Positions 18,101 through 25,014 of a stretch of 64,000 nt of DNA are shown here, piece by piece. The stretch is taken from positions 1-64,000 of the forward strand of contig CAKUIM010000010.1 in NCBI GenBank assembly GCA_934660965.1. Reading direction: 5' to 3'. The position numbers and the translations under genes are program-made. The notes below the pieces were generated by a model that saw only the letters and a program-made list of their open reading frames with translations, did no database searches and had not been told where the DNA came from. This stretch comes from an uncultured Oscillospiraceae bacterium (lineage in GTDB: Bacteria; Bacillota; Clostridia; Oscillospirales; Oscillospiraceae). How positions within the stretch are numbered: position 1 is the stretch's first letter; each line of letters begins with the position of its first letter.

Positions 18101-18772
18101 ATGCACCGGATTCTGGTGGCAGACGACGAGGAAAAGCTGCGCAAGGTCATTAAGAAATACCTGGATTTTCAGGGCTATGAGACCGTTGAGGCGGTGGACG
18201 GGCAGGACGCGGTGGAGCGCTGCCGGGAGGAGAGCTTTGACCTTATCATCCTGGACGTGATGATGCCCCGGATGGACGGCATCACCGCCTGCCGGCGCAT
18301 CCGCAAGCTGTGCGACACCCCCATTCTCATGCTCACAGCCAAGGGCGAGGAGTACGACCGCATTGTGGGCTTCGAGTCGGGGGCGGACGACTATGTGGTC
18401 AAGCCCTTCTCCCCCAAGGAGCTGATGCTGCGCATCGAGTCCATCCTGCGCCGCAGCGCAAAGCAGGGCCGGGCCAACCGGGACATCAGCGCCGGGCGGG
18501 TGACCTTCTCGCCGGAGGGACGCTGGGTGGAGGCAGACGGCAAGCGCACGGAGCTCACCGCCAAGGAGCTGGAGCTGCTGGGCTACCTGATGGGCCGGCC
18601 GGGCCGGGTCATCCCCCGGCAGGAGCTGTGCATGGCGGTGTGGGGATCAGACGCCCAGAACGTCAGCCGGACGCTGGACACCCACATCAAGTGCCTGCGC
18701 AAGGCCCTTGGGGTGTGCAGCGGGTACATTACGACCATTTACGGGGTGGGGTATCGCTTTGAAGTCGCATAG
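18101..18772 (+). CDS. OmpR-family response regulator
   Basis: This 223-aa protein has a receiver domain with acidic residues Asp9/Asp10, phospho-acceptor Asp52 (in ILDVMMP), Thr79 and Lys101, followed by an OmpR/PhoB winged-helix domain (about 128-222) ending in the usual TIYGVGYRFE strand. All switch residues are intact. The start ATG follows GGAGG. The histidine kinase gene overlaps its end by 14 nt, so the pair is translated together. Targets are unknown; the adjacent sodium symporter is a candidate. Confidence 0.95.
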   Translation: MHRILVADDEEKLRKVIKKYLDFQGYETVEAVDGQDAVERCREESFDLIILDVMMPRMDGITACRRIRKLCDTPILMLTAKGEEYDRIVGFESGADDYVVKPFSPKELMLRIESILRRSAKQGRANRDISAGRVTFSPEGRWVEADGKRTELTAKELELLGYLMGRPGRVIPRQELCMAVWGSDAQNVSRTLDTHIKCLRKALGVCSGYITTIYGVGYRFEVA

Positions 18773-20177
18773 CAGCATCTCCTGGCGGATTGCGAAATAT
18801 CTGCTGGGCTATACCTTCGGGCTGCTGGCCGTGCTGTGGATTTTCCAGATTCATCTGCTGCCCCGCATCTATCAGGAGTACCGCAAGGCGGACGTCACCG
18901 GGCAGGTCACCGCCCTGGGGAAGGACATGTCAAACCCCAACATCACCCGCCGCATCGTCAGCTTTGCCAAGGAGGAGACGGCCTGCATCCGGGTGGTCAC
19001 CGCCTCGGGTACCGAGGTGCTCTCCCTGGACCTGATGCCCTACTGTGCCATCCACTCGCTGGATAAGCAGTCTCTGAGGGAGCTGTGGAGCCAGGCGGAG
19101 GAAAACGGCGGCACCAAGACGGAGATCTATGCCATGACGGGCAACCTCCTCTACCGGCAGATTCCCTCGGGCTCTCAGGCCATCCTCCACGTCCAGGTGT
19201 TTGAGCCCCCCGGGCGGGAGGCCTTCGCCATTTACTACAACAGCGCCCTCTCCCCCATCAACGGGATGCTGTCTGTCCTTCAGATTATTCTGAAGATCAT
19301 TACGGCGGCGGCGGTGTGCATCGCGGCGGTGATGGTGTGGTGGATCAGCCGCACCACCGTGCGGCCTATCACCCAGGTGGCGGAGCGGGTGCGCCGGCTC
19401 AAGGCCCAGGACTACACCGTGAAGTTTGAGGGCGGCGGCTTCCGGGAGATCGAGGAGCTCAACGAGGTGCTCAACGAGACCAGCCAGGCCCTCGATCAGC
19501 TCGACCGGATGCGCAGCGAGATCTTCGCCAAGGCGTCTCACGACCTGCGCACCCCCTTGTCCATGATTATCGCCTACGGCGAGGCCATGCGGGACATCCC
19601 GGGGGAGAACACCCCGGAGAACGTGCAGGTCATCATCGACGAGGCAAGGCGGATGAGCGACCTTGTCAACAACATCCTGGTCTATCCGGAGCTGCCCGGG
19701 GCGGGGCAGACCGCCCCGAATTTTACCCGCTTCGACTTCGGCGCGCAGTGCCGCGCCATCATCCGGCAGCACCAGCACCTGAAGGCGGGGGGCAGCTGCG
19801 CCTTTTTGTATGACGGGCCGGAGTCCCTCTGGGTGTGCGCCGACAAGGTGCGCATGAGCCAGGTGCTCTACAACCTTTTGAGCAACGCCATGGCCCACAG
19901 CGGCGGCGCCACCGAGATCCGCCTGACCGTCCGGCAGGAGGGGGACATGATCTACACCGCCGTGAGCGATAACGGCAAGGGCATCCCAAAGGATGAGCAG
20001 GAGCTGGTGTGGGAGGTGAACTACTCCAAGGCGGAGGAGGACGGCTACCACCGGGGGCTGGGCCTTGCCATCGTGCGCTCCATTCTGGAGCAGCACCACG
20101 CCCAGTTCGGCGTGGAGAGCGAGAGCGGCAGGGGCTGCACCTTCTATTTCCGCTTCCCGGAGGACGCCCGGACATGA
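18759..20177 (+). CDS. Membrane sensor histidine kinase
   Basis: This 472-aa kinase has a first membrane helix near residues 12-32, an extracytoplasmic sensor region of about 140 residues, and a second helix near 185-208. A HAMP domain beginning TTVRPITQVAERV follows, then a HisKA domain with phospho-acceptor His in ASHDLRTP and an HATPase domain with N-box NLLSNA, DNGKGIP and GLGLAIV. It should phosphorylate the upstream OmpR-type regulator. The start is TTG 18759, 14 nt inside the regulator gene, behind a G-rich GGGGTGGGG. The sensor domain matches nothing I recognise. Confidence 0.92.
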   Translation: MKSHSSISWRIAKYLLGYTFGLLAVLWIFQIHLLPRIYQEYRKADVTGQVTALGKDMSNPNITRRIVSFAKEETACIRVVTASGTEVLSLDLMPYCAIHSLDKQSLRELWSQAEENGGTKTEIYAMTGNLLYRQIPSGSQAILHVQVFEPPGREAFAIYYNSALSPINGMLSVLQIILKIITAAAVCIAAVMVWWISRTTVRPITQVAERVRRLKAQDYTVKFEGGGFREIEELNEVLNETSQALDQLDRMRSEIFAKASHDLRTPLSMIIAYGEAMRDIPGENTPENVQVIIDEARRMSDLVNNILVYPELPGAGQTAPNFTRFDFGAQCRAIIRQHQHLKAGGSCAFLYDGPESLWVCADKVRMSQVLYNLLSNAMAHSGGATEIRLTVRQEGDMIYTAVSDNGKGIPKDEQELVWEVNYSKAEEDGYHRGLGLAIVRSILEQHHAQFGVESESGRGCTFYFRFPEDART

Positions 20178-20185
20178 GCACATAA

Positions 20186-20220
20186 AAAAGCCGGCGGCAC
20201 AGTCTGTGCCGCCGGCTTTT
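20186..20220 (+). terminator. Terminator after the histidine kinase (repeated unit)
   Basis: A 16-bp stem, AAAAGCCGGCGGCACA and its complement (20186-20201 with 20205-20220), ends in TTTT. Almost the same hairpin, followed by the same repeat, recurs at 23090-23123, so this terminator is part of a duplicated element. Confidence 0.9.
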
Positions 20221-20296
20221 GCTTATCTGCAAGGCCCTCTCAGTCACCTGCGGTGACAGCTCTCCCAGAGGGAGAGCCAAGGGGCTGTGGGCGCAA
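20221..20296 (+). repeat. Dispersed palindromic repeat, copy A
   Basis: Begins GCTTATCTGCAAGG and contains two internal dyads, GTCACC/GGTGAC and GCTCTCCC/GGGAGAGC. Copy B (20381-20457) is nearly identical; copy C (23124-23184) shares the first ~60 nt. No coding capacity is evident, so it resembles a REP or MITE-like element. Confidence 0.85.
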
Positions 20297-20301
20297 TTCT
20301 T

Positions 20302-20350
20302 GCCTCTCCCTTTGGGAGAGGTGGTTGAGCGCAGCGAAACCGGAGAGGGG
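20302..20350 (+). repeat. Related palindromic repeat (CCTCTCCC/GGGAGAGG type)
   Basis: An 8-bp dyad (20303-20310 with 20314-20321) with a 3-nt centre lies between repeat copies A and B. It looks like another module of the same repeat family, extending to the GGAGAGGGGG tail. Confidence 0.6.
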
Positions 20351-20380
20351 GAACAATGACCATACGATAGGCCCCCAGAA

Positions 20381-20457
20381 GCTCATCTGCAAGGCCCTCT
20401 CAGTCACCTGCGGTGACAGCTCTCCCAGAGGGAGAGCCAAAGGGGCTGTGGGCGCAA
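20381..20457 (+). repeat. Dispersed palindromic repeat, copy B
   Basis: Matches copy A (20221-20296) with one base change near the start and one inserted base. It lies 160 nt downstream in the same orientation. Confidence 0.85.
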
Positions 20458-20464
20458 GCCCTTA

Positions 20465-20482
20465 GCCTCCCTCGTCAGAGGG
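20465..20482. repeat. Fragment of a second repeat family at the end of the ADH gene
   Basis: GCCTCCCTCGTCAGAGGG matches the 3' end of the repeat at 47543-47594. On the minus strand it supplies the TGA stop codon (20475-20477) of the alcohol dehydrogenase gene. Confidence 0.6.
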
Positions 20483-21524
20483 TGACGCAGGTTTTGATGA
20501 GGTCCCGGGGCTTATCCGTCATGGCCCGGAAGGCCTCGGGGATCTGGTCGAAGCCCTGGTAGCGATGGGTGATGAGCACCGTGGGGTCGATACGGCCGTA
20601 GCGTACCAGCTCCAGCATGGCCCCGATGCGGGCCCGGCCGCCGCCGGTCAGGCCGCAGCGGATGGTCTTGTTGCTCATGCCAAAGCCCCAGCGGGGGTTG
20701 GAGATCTCCAGATTGCCGGTGGTAGTGAAGTAGTTGACATTGCCGATGGTGCCGCCGTAGCGCACCATGGACAGGGCCTGGTTGAGGGCGTCATCCCCGC
20801 CGCCGGCGATGATGCAGCGGTCCGCCCCCTGCTTATGGGTGAGGGCAAAGACCTGCTTGACAACGTCCCCCTCCTTATAATTGACGATGTCGGTGGCGCC
20901 GTAGAATTTGGCGGCCTCCACGCAGTTGGGGCGGCTGCCGATGGCGATGATCCGCCCGGCGCCCCGCAGCCTGGCCCCCGCCACGCTCATCAGGCCCACC
21001 GGGCCGATGCCCAGCACCACCACGGTGTCGCCGAACTGAACGTCGGCAAGCTCCGCGCCGTACAGGCCGGTGGTCATCATGTCGGTGGCCATGACGGCGG
21101 CCTCCCAGGACACGCCCTTGGGGATTGGGGTGAGGTTGGCGTCGGCGTTGGGGATGAGGGCATACTCGGCCAGCAGCCCGTCGATGCGGTTGGAGATGAC
21201 GTTGCCCGTCATGGGGCCGGCAAAGTGCTGGGGGACGCCCTTCTGGGAGAGCGGGGTGCTCCAGTCCGGCGTCACCGCCGGGATGGCGACGATGTCGCCG
21301 GGGGCGAAGTCCCGGACCAGCTCGCCCACCTCTACCACCTCGCCCACGCCCTCATGGCCCAGGATGCGGCCGGGCTCCACATAGCCGAACTCTACGTTAT
21401 GGACGTCGGAGGTGCAGGGGGAGACCATCAGAGGCCGCACCACCGCGGCGGCGGCGCTGGCATGGGGGCGGTCCTTTTCCACCCAGCCTGCCTGGCCCTT
21501 GGAGAGAAATGCATAGCCTTTCAT
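20475..21524 (-). CDS. Zn-dependent secondary-alcohol (isopropanol-type) dehydrogenase
   Basis: This 349-aa medium-chain dehydrogenase resembles the NADP-dependent isopropanol dehydrogenases of Clostridium beijerinckii and Thermoanaerobacter. The catalytic zinc ligands of that subgroup are visible: Cys37 in SPCTSD, His57-Glu58 in GHEGVG, and Asp near 148 in ATDMMTTG. The structural-zinc four-cysteine lobe is absent, as in that subgroup. The Rossmann motif is GIGPVGLMS. It would interconvert small ketones and secondary alcohols, such as acetone and isopropanol. AAAAGGAG lies upstream of the ATG. The stop codon lies in a dispersed-repeat fragment, so the last residues may have been shaped by that insertion. 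It is downstream of the F420-ligase-like gene on the same strand. Confidence 0.9.
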   Translation of the reverse strand: MKGYAFLSKGQAGWVEKDRPHASAAAAVVRPLMVSPCTSDVHNVEFGYVEPGRILGHEGVGEVVEVGELVRDFAPGDIVAIPAVTPDWSTPLSQKGVPQHFAGPMTGNVISNRIDGLLAEYALIPNADANLTPIPKGVSWEAAVMATDMMTTGLYGAELADVQFGDTVVVLGIGPVGLMSVAGARLRGAGRIIAIGSRPNCVEAAKFYGATDIVNYKEGDVVKQVFALTHKQGADRCIIAGGGDDALNQALSMVRYGGTIGNVNYFTTTGNLEISNPRWGFGMSNKTIRCGLTGGGRARIGAMLELVRYGRIDPTVLITHRYQGFDQIPEAFRAMTDKPRDLIKTCVTL

Positions 21525-21599
21525 GTTGTAACGCTCCTTTTGATTCCGGCGGCACCGGGTGATTGCACACAGGGCGGCCGATCGGGGCCGCCCTGCGCA

Positions 21600-22307
21600 T
21601 TATTTTATCTCGCGGATGAGCACCATGGGGGTGAGCTGGGTGCCGTTGCCGCAGGGGTTGTCGGCGATCATGGCCATGAGGTCGGCCTCGCTCTCGTGGA
21701 TGGCGGAGCACTTGCCAAGCAGCTCCTGGGCAAGGTCGTTGGCGTCTACAATCATCATGCGTACGCCGGTCTCCTTGTAGACCTCCTCGCACACGCCGTC
21801 GGAATTTTCGGGAATGCGGATGCCGAACTCGCCGTATACATCAAAGCAGTGGTCGTAGAAGCCGTCCAGGCCGGACACCTCCTGGCCCACCATCCTGTAA
21901 AAGACGCCCCGCTTGCCGAAGAGCTTGCCGAAGCCCGCGCAGATGGCCGCCCAGATGACGTAGAGGGCGCCCCGCTGGTCGATGGCGAACTGCATCTTCC
22001 ACGGGGAGTCCACGCCGATGCCGGCGGAGGAGTGGGAGGCGAACTTGGAGAGGAACTTCGCAAGCCAGGACAGCTTCATGTCGGACTTCTTCACGATGCG
22101 CTTCTGGCACAGGGAGATGATCTTCTCGCTGGAGGAGAGGATGTCACCCTCCTCGTAGATGGGGACCACATATTTTTTGATGAGGTCCAGATAGCTCTCG
22201 CCCACCTGGACGAAATGGGTGGCAATGGCGTGGCGGGCAAAGGTGCGCTCGCCCACGCGGATCTCCACCTGCTTGCCTTCGTTTGCCTTGAACTGGGAAA
22301 GCTCCAT
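21600..22307 (-). CDS. Coenzyme F420-0:L-glutamate ligase-like protein
   Basis: This 235-aa protein matches my memory of the CofE-like domain (PF01996) seen in many clostridia: an N-terminal RHAIATHFV segment, then EEGDILSSSEKI, a central GIGVDSPWKMQFAI, and a late IVDANDLAQELLGK. In methanogens and actinobacteria this fold adds glutamate to coenzyme F420, but nothing else in this window points to F420. The clostridial relatives probably ligate an amino acid to some other acceptor. It is transcribed with the ADH 76 nt downstream, from a good promoter at 22439-22467. Family assignment fairly sure; function unknown. Confidence 0.72.
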   Translation of the reverse strand: MELSQFKANEGKQVEIRVGERTFARHAIATHFVQVGESYLDLIKKYVVPIYEEGDILSSSEKIISLCQKRIVKKSDMKLSWLAKFLSKFASHSSAGIGVDSPWKMQFAIDQRGALYVIWAAICAGFGKLFGKRGVFYRMVGQEVSGLDGFYDHCFDVYGEFGIRIPENSDGVCEEVYKETGVRMMIVDANDLAQELLGKCSAIHESEADLMAMIADNPCGNGTQLTPMVLIREIK

Positions 22308-22438
22308 GAAAAATACCCTCTTTTATCTGATGTAGCAGGCGGGAGGCCCGCCCGGCTTAGTATAGCCGCGAGCGCCGCCGGTTAGCCCCGCTGGGGAGCA
22401 GACCGCCGCCGGGGGCGGAAAATGCGCTGTTTTGCGTT

Positions 22439-22467
22439 ATTATAGCATGCCGCCGCGCCCAGGGCAA
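22439..22467 (-). promoter_or_regulatory. Sigma-A promoter of the F420-ligase-like/ADH pair
   Basis: On the minus strand TTGCCC (22462-22467), a 17-nt spacer and TGC-TATAAT (extended -10 at 22439-22444) give a leader of about 125 nt before the start at 22307. The leader holds small GC hairpins but no riboswitch I recognise. The remaining bases to 22628 show nothing else firm. Confidence 0.75.
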
Positions 22468-22628
22468 ATAAAATTTGGCCGCGCTCGGGGGACGTGGGCG
22501 GGCCTGCCATGGGCGGGGGGAATTTACAGTTTATTGAAGAATCGCAGCGGCGGGTATGGTAGCATAGGCTTGTAGGAGGCGCCCGGGAGAGTCTGCGGGC
22601 GCGGCAGGTTTTGAAAAGGAGGCCCTTT

Positions 22629-23081
22629 ATGAACGTGATGTCCCTGCTCAACCCCAAGGTGCAGGTGGCCTATTTATATGAGGACGACACCATCCGCCAG
22701 GGGCTTGAAAAGCTCCGCCACCACGGCTACACCGCCCTGCCGGTGCTTACCCGGGACGGGGGCTATGCCGGCACGGTGAGCGAGGGCGACTTTCTCTGGT
22801 ACCTGCTGGAGCAGGACGACCGCACCCTCCGGGGGCAGGAGCGCGCGCCGCTGCGCACCATCCTGCGGGGTGAGTTCAACCCGCCGGTGGACATCCGGGT
22901 GACTATGGAGGAGCTGCTGGAGCGCTCCATGCAGCAGAGCTTTGTGCCGGTGGTGGACGACCGGGGGGCCTTTGTGGGCATCGTCACCCGGCAGGCCATC
23001 CTTAGGGCCCTGGCCGCGGAGCGGGAGCGCCCGGCCCGGCTGCCCCGCCACGGCAGGGCGGCGGAGGCCGTCGGGGCGTAA
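22629..23081 (+). CDS. CBS-domain pair protein
   Basis: This 150-aa cytoplasmic protein consists of two CBS motifs (about residues 5-65 and 80-138), a fold that binds adenine nucleotides as an energy or ligand sensor. The repeat hallmarks are GYTALPVLTRDGGYAGTVSEGD and SFVPVVDDRGAFVGIVTRQ. There is no attached enzyme or transporter domain, so it probably senses alone or regulates a partner encoded elsewhere. AAAAGGAGG lies 6 nt before ATG 22629. It is a single-gene unit closed by a terminator that is part of a dispersed repeat. Confidence 0.88.
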   Translation: MNVMSLLNPKVQVAYLYEDDTIRQGLEKLRHHGYTALPVLTRDGGYAGTVSEGDFLWYLLEQDDRTLRGQERAPLRTILRGEFNPPVDIRVTMEELLERSMQQSFVPVVDDRGAFVGIVTRQAILRALAAERERPARLPRHGRAAEAVGA

Positions 23082-23089
23082 GGACGTAA

Positions 23090-23123
23090 AAAAGCCGGCG
23101 GCACACCTGTGCCGCCGGCTTTT
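23090..23123 (+). terminator. Terminator after the CBS gene (repeated unit)
   Basis: The hairpin AAAAGCCGGCGGCACA and its complement (23090-23105 with 23108-23123) is the same stem as the terminator at 20186-20220. It is likewise followed at once by GCTTATC and the palindromic repeat. Confidence 0.9.
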
Positions 23124-23184
23124 GCTTATCAGCAAGGCCCTCTCAGTCACCTGCGGTGACAGCTCTCCCAAAGGGAGAGCCAAG
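23124..23184 (+). repeat. Dispersed palindromic repeat, copy C
   Basis: Shares about 60 nt with copy A, including both internal dyads, and the same upstream terminator. It diverges after GAGCCAAG. Confidence 0.85.
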
Positions 23185-23227
23185 AGTGCTGCTCGCCACC
23201 TCCCTTTGGGCACAAGGGGAGGCTTTG

Positions 23228-23286
23228 TCTCTCCCTCCGGCACGGCTAACGCCGTGCCACCTCCCTCTGACGAGGGGGGTTTTTTC
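23228..23286 (+). repeat. Palindromic repeat family 2, with terminator-like end
   Basis: Contains GGCACGGC/GCCGTGCC (23239-23246 with 23251-23258), then a second dyad CCTCCCTC/GAGGGGGG ending in a run of T. A related copy lies at 47543-47594. The 140 nt that follow, up to the promoter at 23424, show no gene. Confidence 0.7.
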
Positions 23287-23423
23287 TTTTCCTCCGTCAT
23301 GGCGCGGCTCTGGCATGCCGGCGGCATATCCTTCACTCATGTGCCGGCCGCTGCGCTCCCCGACGGCCTGCCGAAGCGCGCACGCAGAGCTGCGGGGGAC
23401 GGCGGGTGCTGCGTTATTTCATA

Positions 23424-23452
23424 TTGACAACAACACAAACCGTTGTTATAGT
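23424..23452 (+). promoter_or_regulatory. Consensus sigma-A promoter with inverted repeat in its spacer
   Basis: TTGACA (23424-23429), a 17-nt spacer and TATAGT (23447-23452). The spacer itself is ACAAC-N7-GTTGT, an inverted repeat that could be a repressor site. An AGAGG-type ribosome binding site and ATG 23491 follow. Confidence 0.85.
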
Positions 23453-23490
23453 TATAATTGTAACAAATGCAGAGAAGAGGAGAGGTTTTT

Positions 23491-24090
23491 ATGAAAAGTT
23501 TGGTTTTTTTGATCATTGCGGTTATTCTTGCGATTGCGGCAACGGTGCTTGCGTTCATCTTCTTTGTGCCGGAAAAGCGCCGGGAGAAGATGAACGCCTT
23601 TGGGAAATTCCTGCACGACCTCTGCAATTTTAAGTTTCTTGTAGTGGAAAAGGTCCTGCAGACCCTGTACATCTTTGCCACGGCCTACATTATCATCTAC
23701 GGGGTGCTCCAGCTGTTCAACGTCCAGGAGAATTTCTGGACCGGCAAGAGTACTTGGATGGGCGGCGTCGGCCTGCTGTATATCATTCTGGGGCCCATCG
23801 CAGTTCGTCTCAGCTTTGAGCTGCTCATGATGGCCGTTCTGCTGGTGAAGAATGTCATCACCATCAACAACAAGCTGGCAAGCCAGACCGGTGTGAGCGG
23901 CGGCGATGCGTTTGCCGTTCCCGATGTACAGGAGCTGAAGGACGCCGTCCGCCAGCGCAGGGAGGCGGCGCAGGAGGCGCGGCCCGACCGGGATGAAACC
24001 GCCCGTCCCGCCCAGTTCTGCCAGATGTGCGGCACCAGACTGGAAAACGGCGTCTGCCCCCACTGCGGAGCTCCCACACAGGAGCAGTAA
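23491..24090 (+). CDS. Small membrane protein with C-terminal zinc ribbon
   Basis: This 199-aa protein has an N-terminal membrane helix (about residues 3-26), a basic amphipathic stretch, two more helices (about 58-80 and 90-130) and a charged Arg/Glu/Gln linker. It ends in a zinc-ribbon motif, CQMCGTRLENGVCPHCG, with the four cysteines in CxxC pairs. It is probably an inner-membrane protein with a cytoplasmic zinc ribbon; no enzymatic motif is seen. A consensus promoter with an internal dyad lies directly upstream and a terminator directly downstream, so it is a single-gene unit. I do not recognise a named family. Confidence 0.8.
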   Translation: MKSLVFLIIAVILAIAATVLAFIFFVPEKRREKMNAFGKFLHDLCNFKFLVVEKVLQTLYIFATAYIIIYGVLQLFNVQENFWTGKSTWMGGVGLLYIILGPIAVRLSFELLMMAVLLVKNVITINNKLASQTGVSGGDAFAVPDVQELKDAVRQRREAAQEARPDRDETARPAQFCQMCGTRLENGVCPHCGAPTQEQ

Positions 24091-24108
24091 GTCTTCGGCA
24101 TCAAAAAG

Positions 24109-24140
24109 GAGCGATGGGTATAAGCCCATCGCTCTTTTTT
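24109..24140. terminator. Terminator between convergent genes
   Basis: A perfect 10-bp stem (24109-24118 with 24125-24134) is followed by six T (24135-24140). Five A before the stem could also let it work for queH on the minus strand. Confidence 0.88.
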
Positions 24141-24168
24141 CATTTATACGGGCGCCGGCGGGGGGCGG

Positions 24169-24771
24169 TCAGCCCTGGGGGGACCGGCCCTGGGCGGCGG
24201 CCTTGTGCTGGCGGTGGAGCTCTTTCTTGCGGCGGTTGGAGAAGCGCTCCTCCTCACTGTAGACGCAGCCGCAGTACTTCTGCATGTAGAGGCCAAGGGC
24301 CCGGGCCTCCTCCTGACCCTCCCGGAAGCGAGGGCGGAAATCGTAGGGGACGAAGGTCAGGCCATGGCGCGCGGCGGCAGCCTCGCCGGCGGCGCAGAGA
24401 AGCTCCCGGTTCTGGTAGGGGGAGATGAGCAGGGTGGTGGAGAAGCGGGCAAAGCCGTGCTCGGCGGCATAGCGGGCGGTCTCCTCCATACGGCAGGCGT
24501 AGCAGTAGCCGCAGCGCTGCTCCGGGTGGGCAGCCACGGCGGCGGTGAAGGGCCGCAGGCCGTAGAAGTCCTCCTCCCGCAGGGCAAGGCCGATGCTTTT
24601 GGCGTAGTCCCGCAGGGCGTCCCGCCGGGCCTTGTATTCGAGATAGGGGTGGATGTTGGGGTTGTACCAGAAGCCGGTGGGCTCGGTCCCCTCCTCCCGC
24701 AGCTGGTGCACGCAGGCCACCGAGCAGGGCGCGCAGCAGATATGGAGCAGCAGGTCAGACAAAGGGCGCAT
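24169..24771 (-). CDS. queH: Epoxyqueuosine reductase QueH
   Basis: This 200-aa protein is QueH (former DUF208), which reduces epoxyqueuosine to queuosine in tRNA in bacteria lacking the B12-dependent QueG. The cysteines that bind the iron-sulfur cluster and metal are visible: LLHICCAPCS at the N-terminus, CGYCYACR in the middle and CGC near residue 168. The C-terminal RFSNRRKKELHR segment is basic and may contact tRNA. Length is normal. The minus-strand start ATG follows GAGAGGAG. It is a single gene; the other queuosine genes are not in the window. Confidence 0.92.
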   Translation of the reverse strand: MRPLSDLLLHICCAPCSVACVHQLREEGTEPTGFWYNPNIHPYLEYKARRDALRDYAKSIGLALREEDFYGLRPFTAAVAAHPEQRCGYCYACRMEETARYAAEHGFARFSTTLLISPYQNRELLCAAGEAAAARHGLTFVPYDFRPRFREGQEEARALGLYMQKYCGCVYSEEERFSNRRKKELHRQHKAAAQGRSPQG

Positions 24772-24816
24772 CTCCTCTCGCCGCCCCGGCGCGGCCGGGA
24801 CGGACAGGCTGTCCCT

Positions 24817-24846
24817 ATTGTATCACCCCCGGCGGGCCCGGCGCAA
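24817..24846 (-). promoter_or_regulatory. Putative promoter of queH
   Basis: Minus-strand TTGCGC (24841-24846), an 18-nt spacer and TACAAT (24817-24822) lie 46 nt before the queH start. The -10 is good and the -35 weak. Confidence 0.45.
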
Positions 24847-24906
24847 GCCCTTGGGAGGAGAGGGACGGCACTGGCGATTTGATTTGAAAACCCGAAAAAG
24901 AAAGAC

Positions 24907-24925
24907 CTGAATTTTGGAAATTCAG
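24907..24925. promoter_or_regulatory. Perfect inverted repeat upstream of the MFS gene (operator-like)
   Basis: CTGAATTT-TGG-AAATTCAG is an 8-bp perfect dyad with a 3-nt centre in an AT-rich stretch. It lies 30 nt before a TTGACA hexamer and 90 nt before the transporter start. No T-run follows, so a regulator site is more likely than a terminator. Confidence 0.6.
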
Positions 24926-24954
24926 AGAAAGAAAACTTAATTTCGGAAAAACTA

Positions 24955-24983
24955 TTGACAGAAAGGGGGAAAACGAGTAGGGT
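24955..24983 (+). promoter_or_regulatory. Possible promoter of the MFS gene
   Basis: TTGACA (24955-24960), 17 nt, then TAGGGT (24978-24983). The -35 is consensus and the -10 poor, so activation or a different -10 is possible. Confidence 0.4.
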
Positions 24984-25014
24984 CAAAGGCGAGAAAAGAA
25001 AGGATGGGGACAGG

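Noticed and set aside
20221..23286. An insertion sequence or integron around the repeats
   Set aside because: There is no transposase or integrase, no attC-like sites and no target duplications. The elements look like short non-autonomous palindromic repeats.
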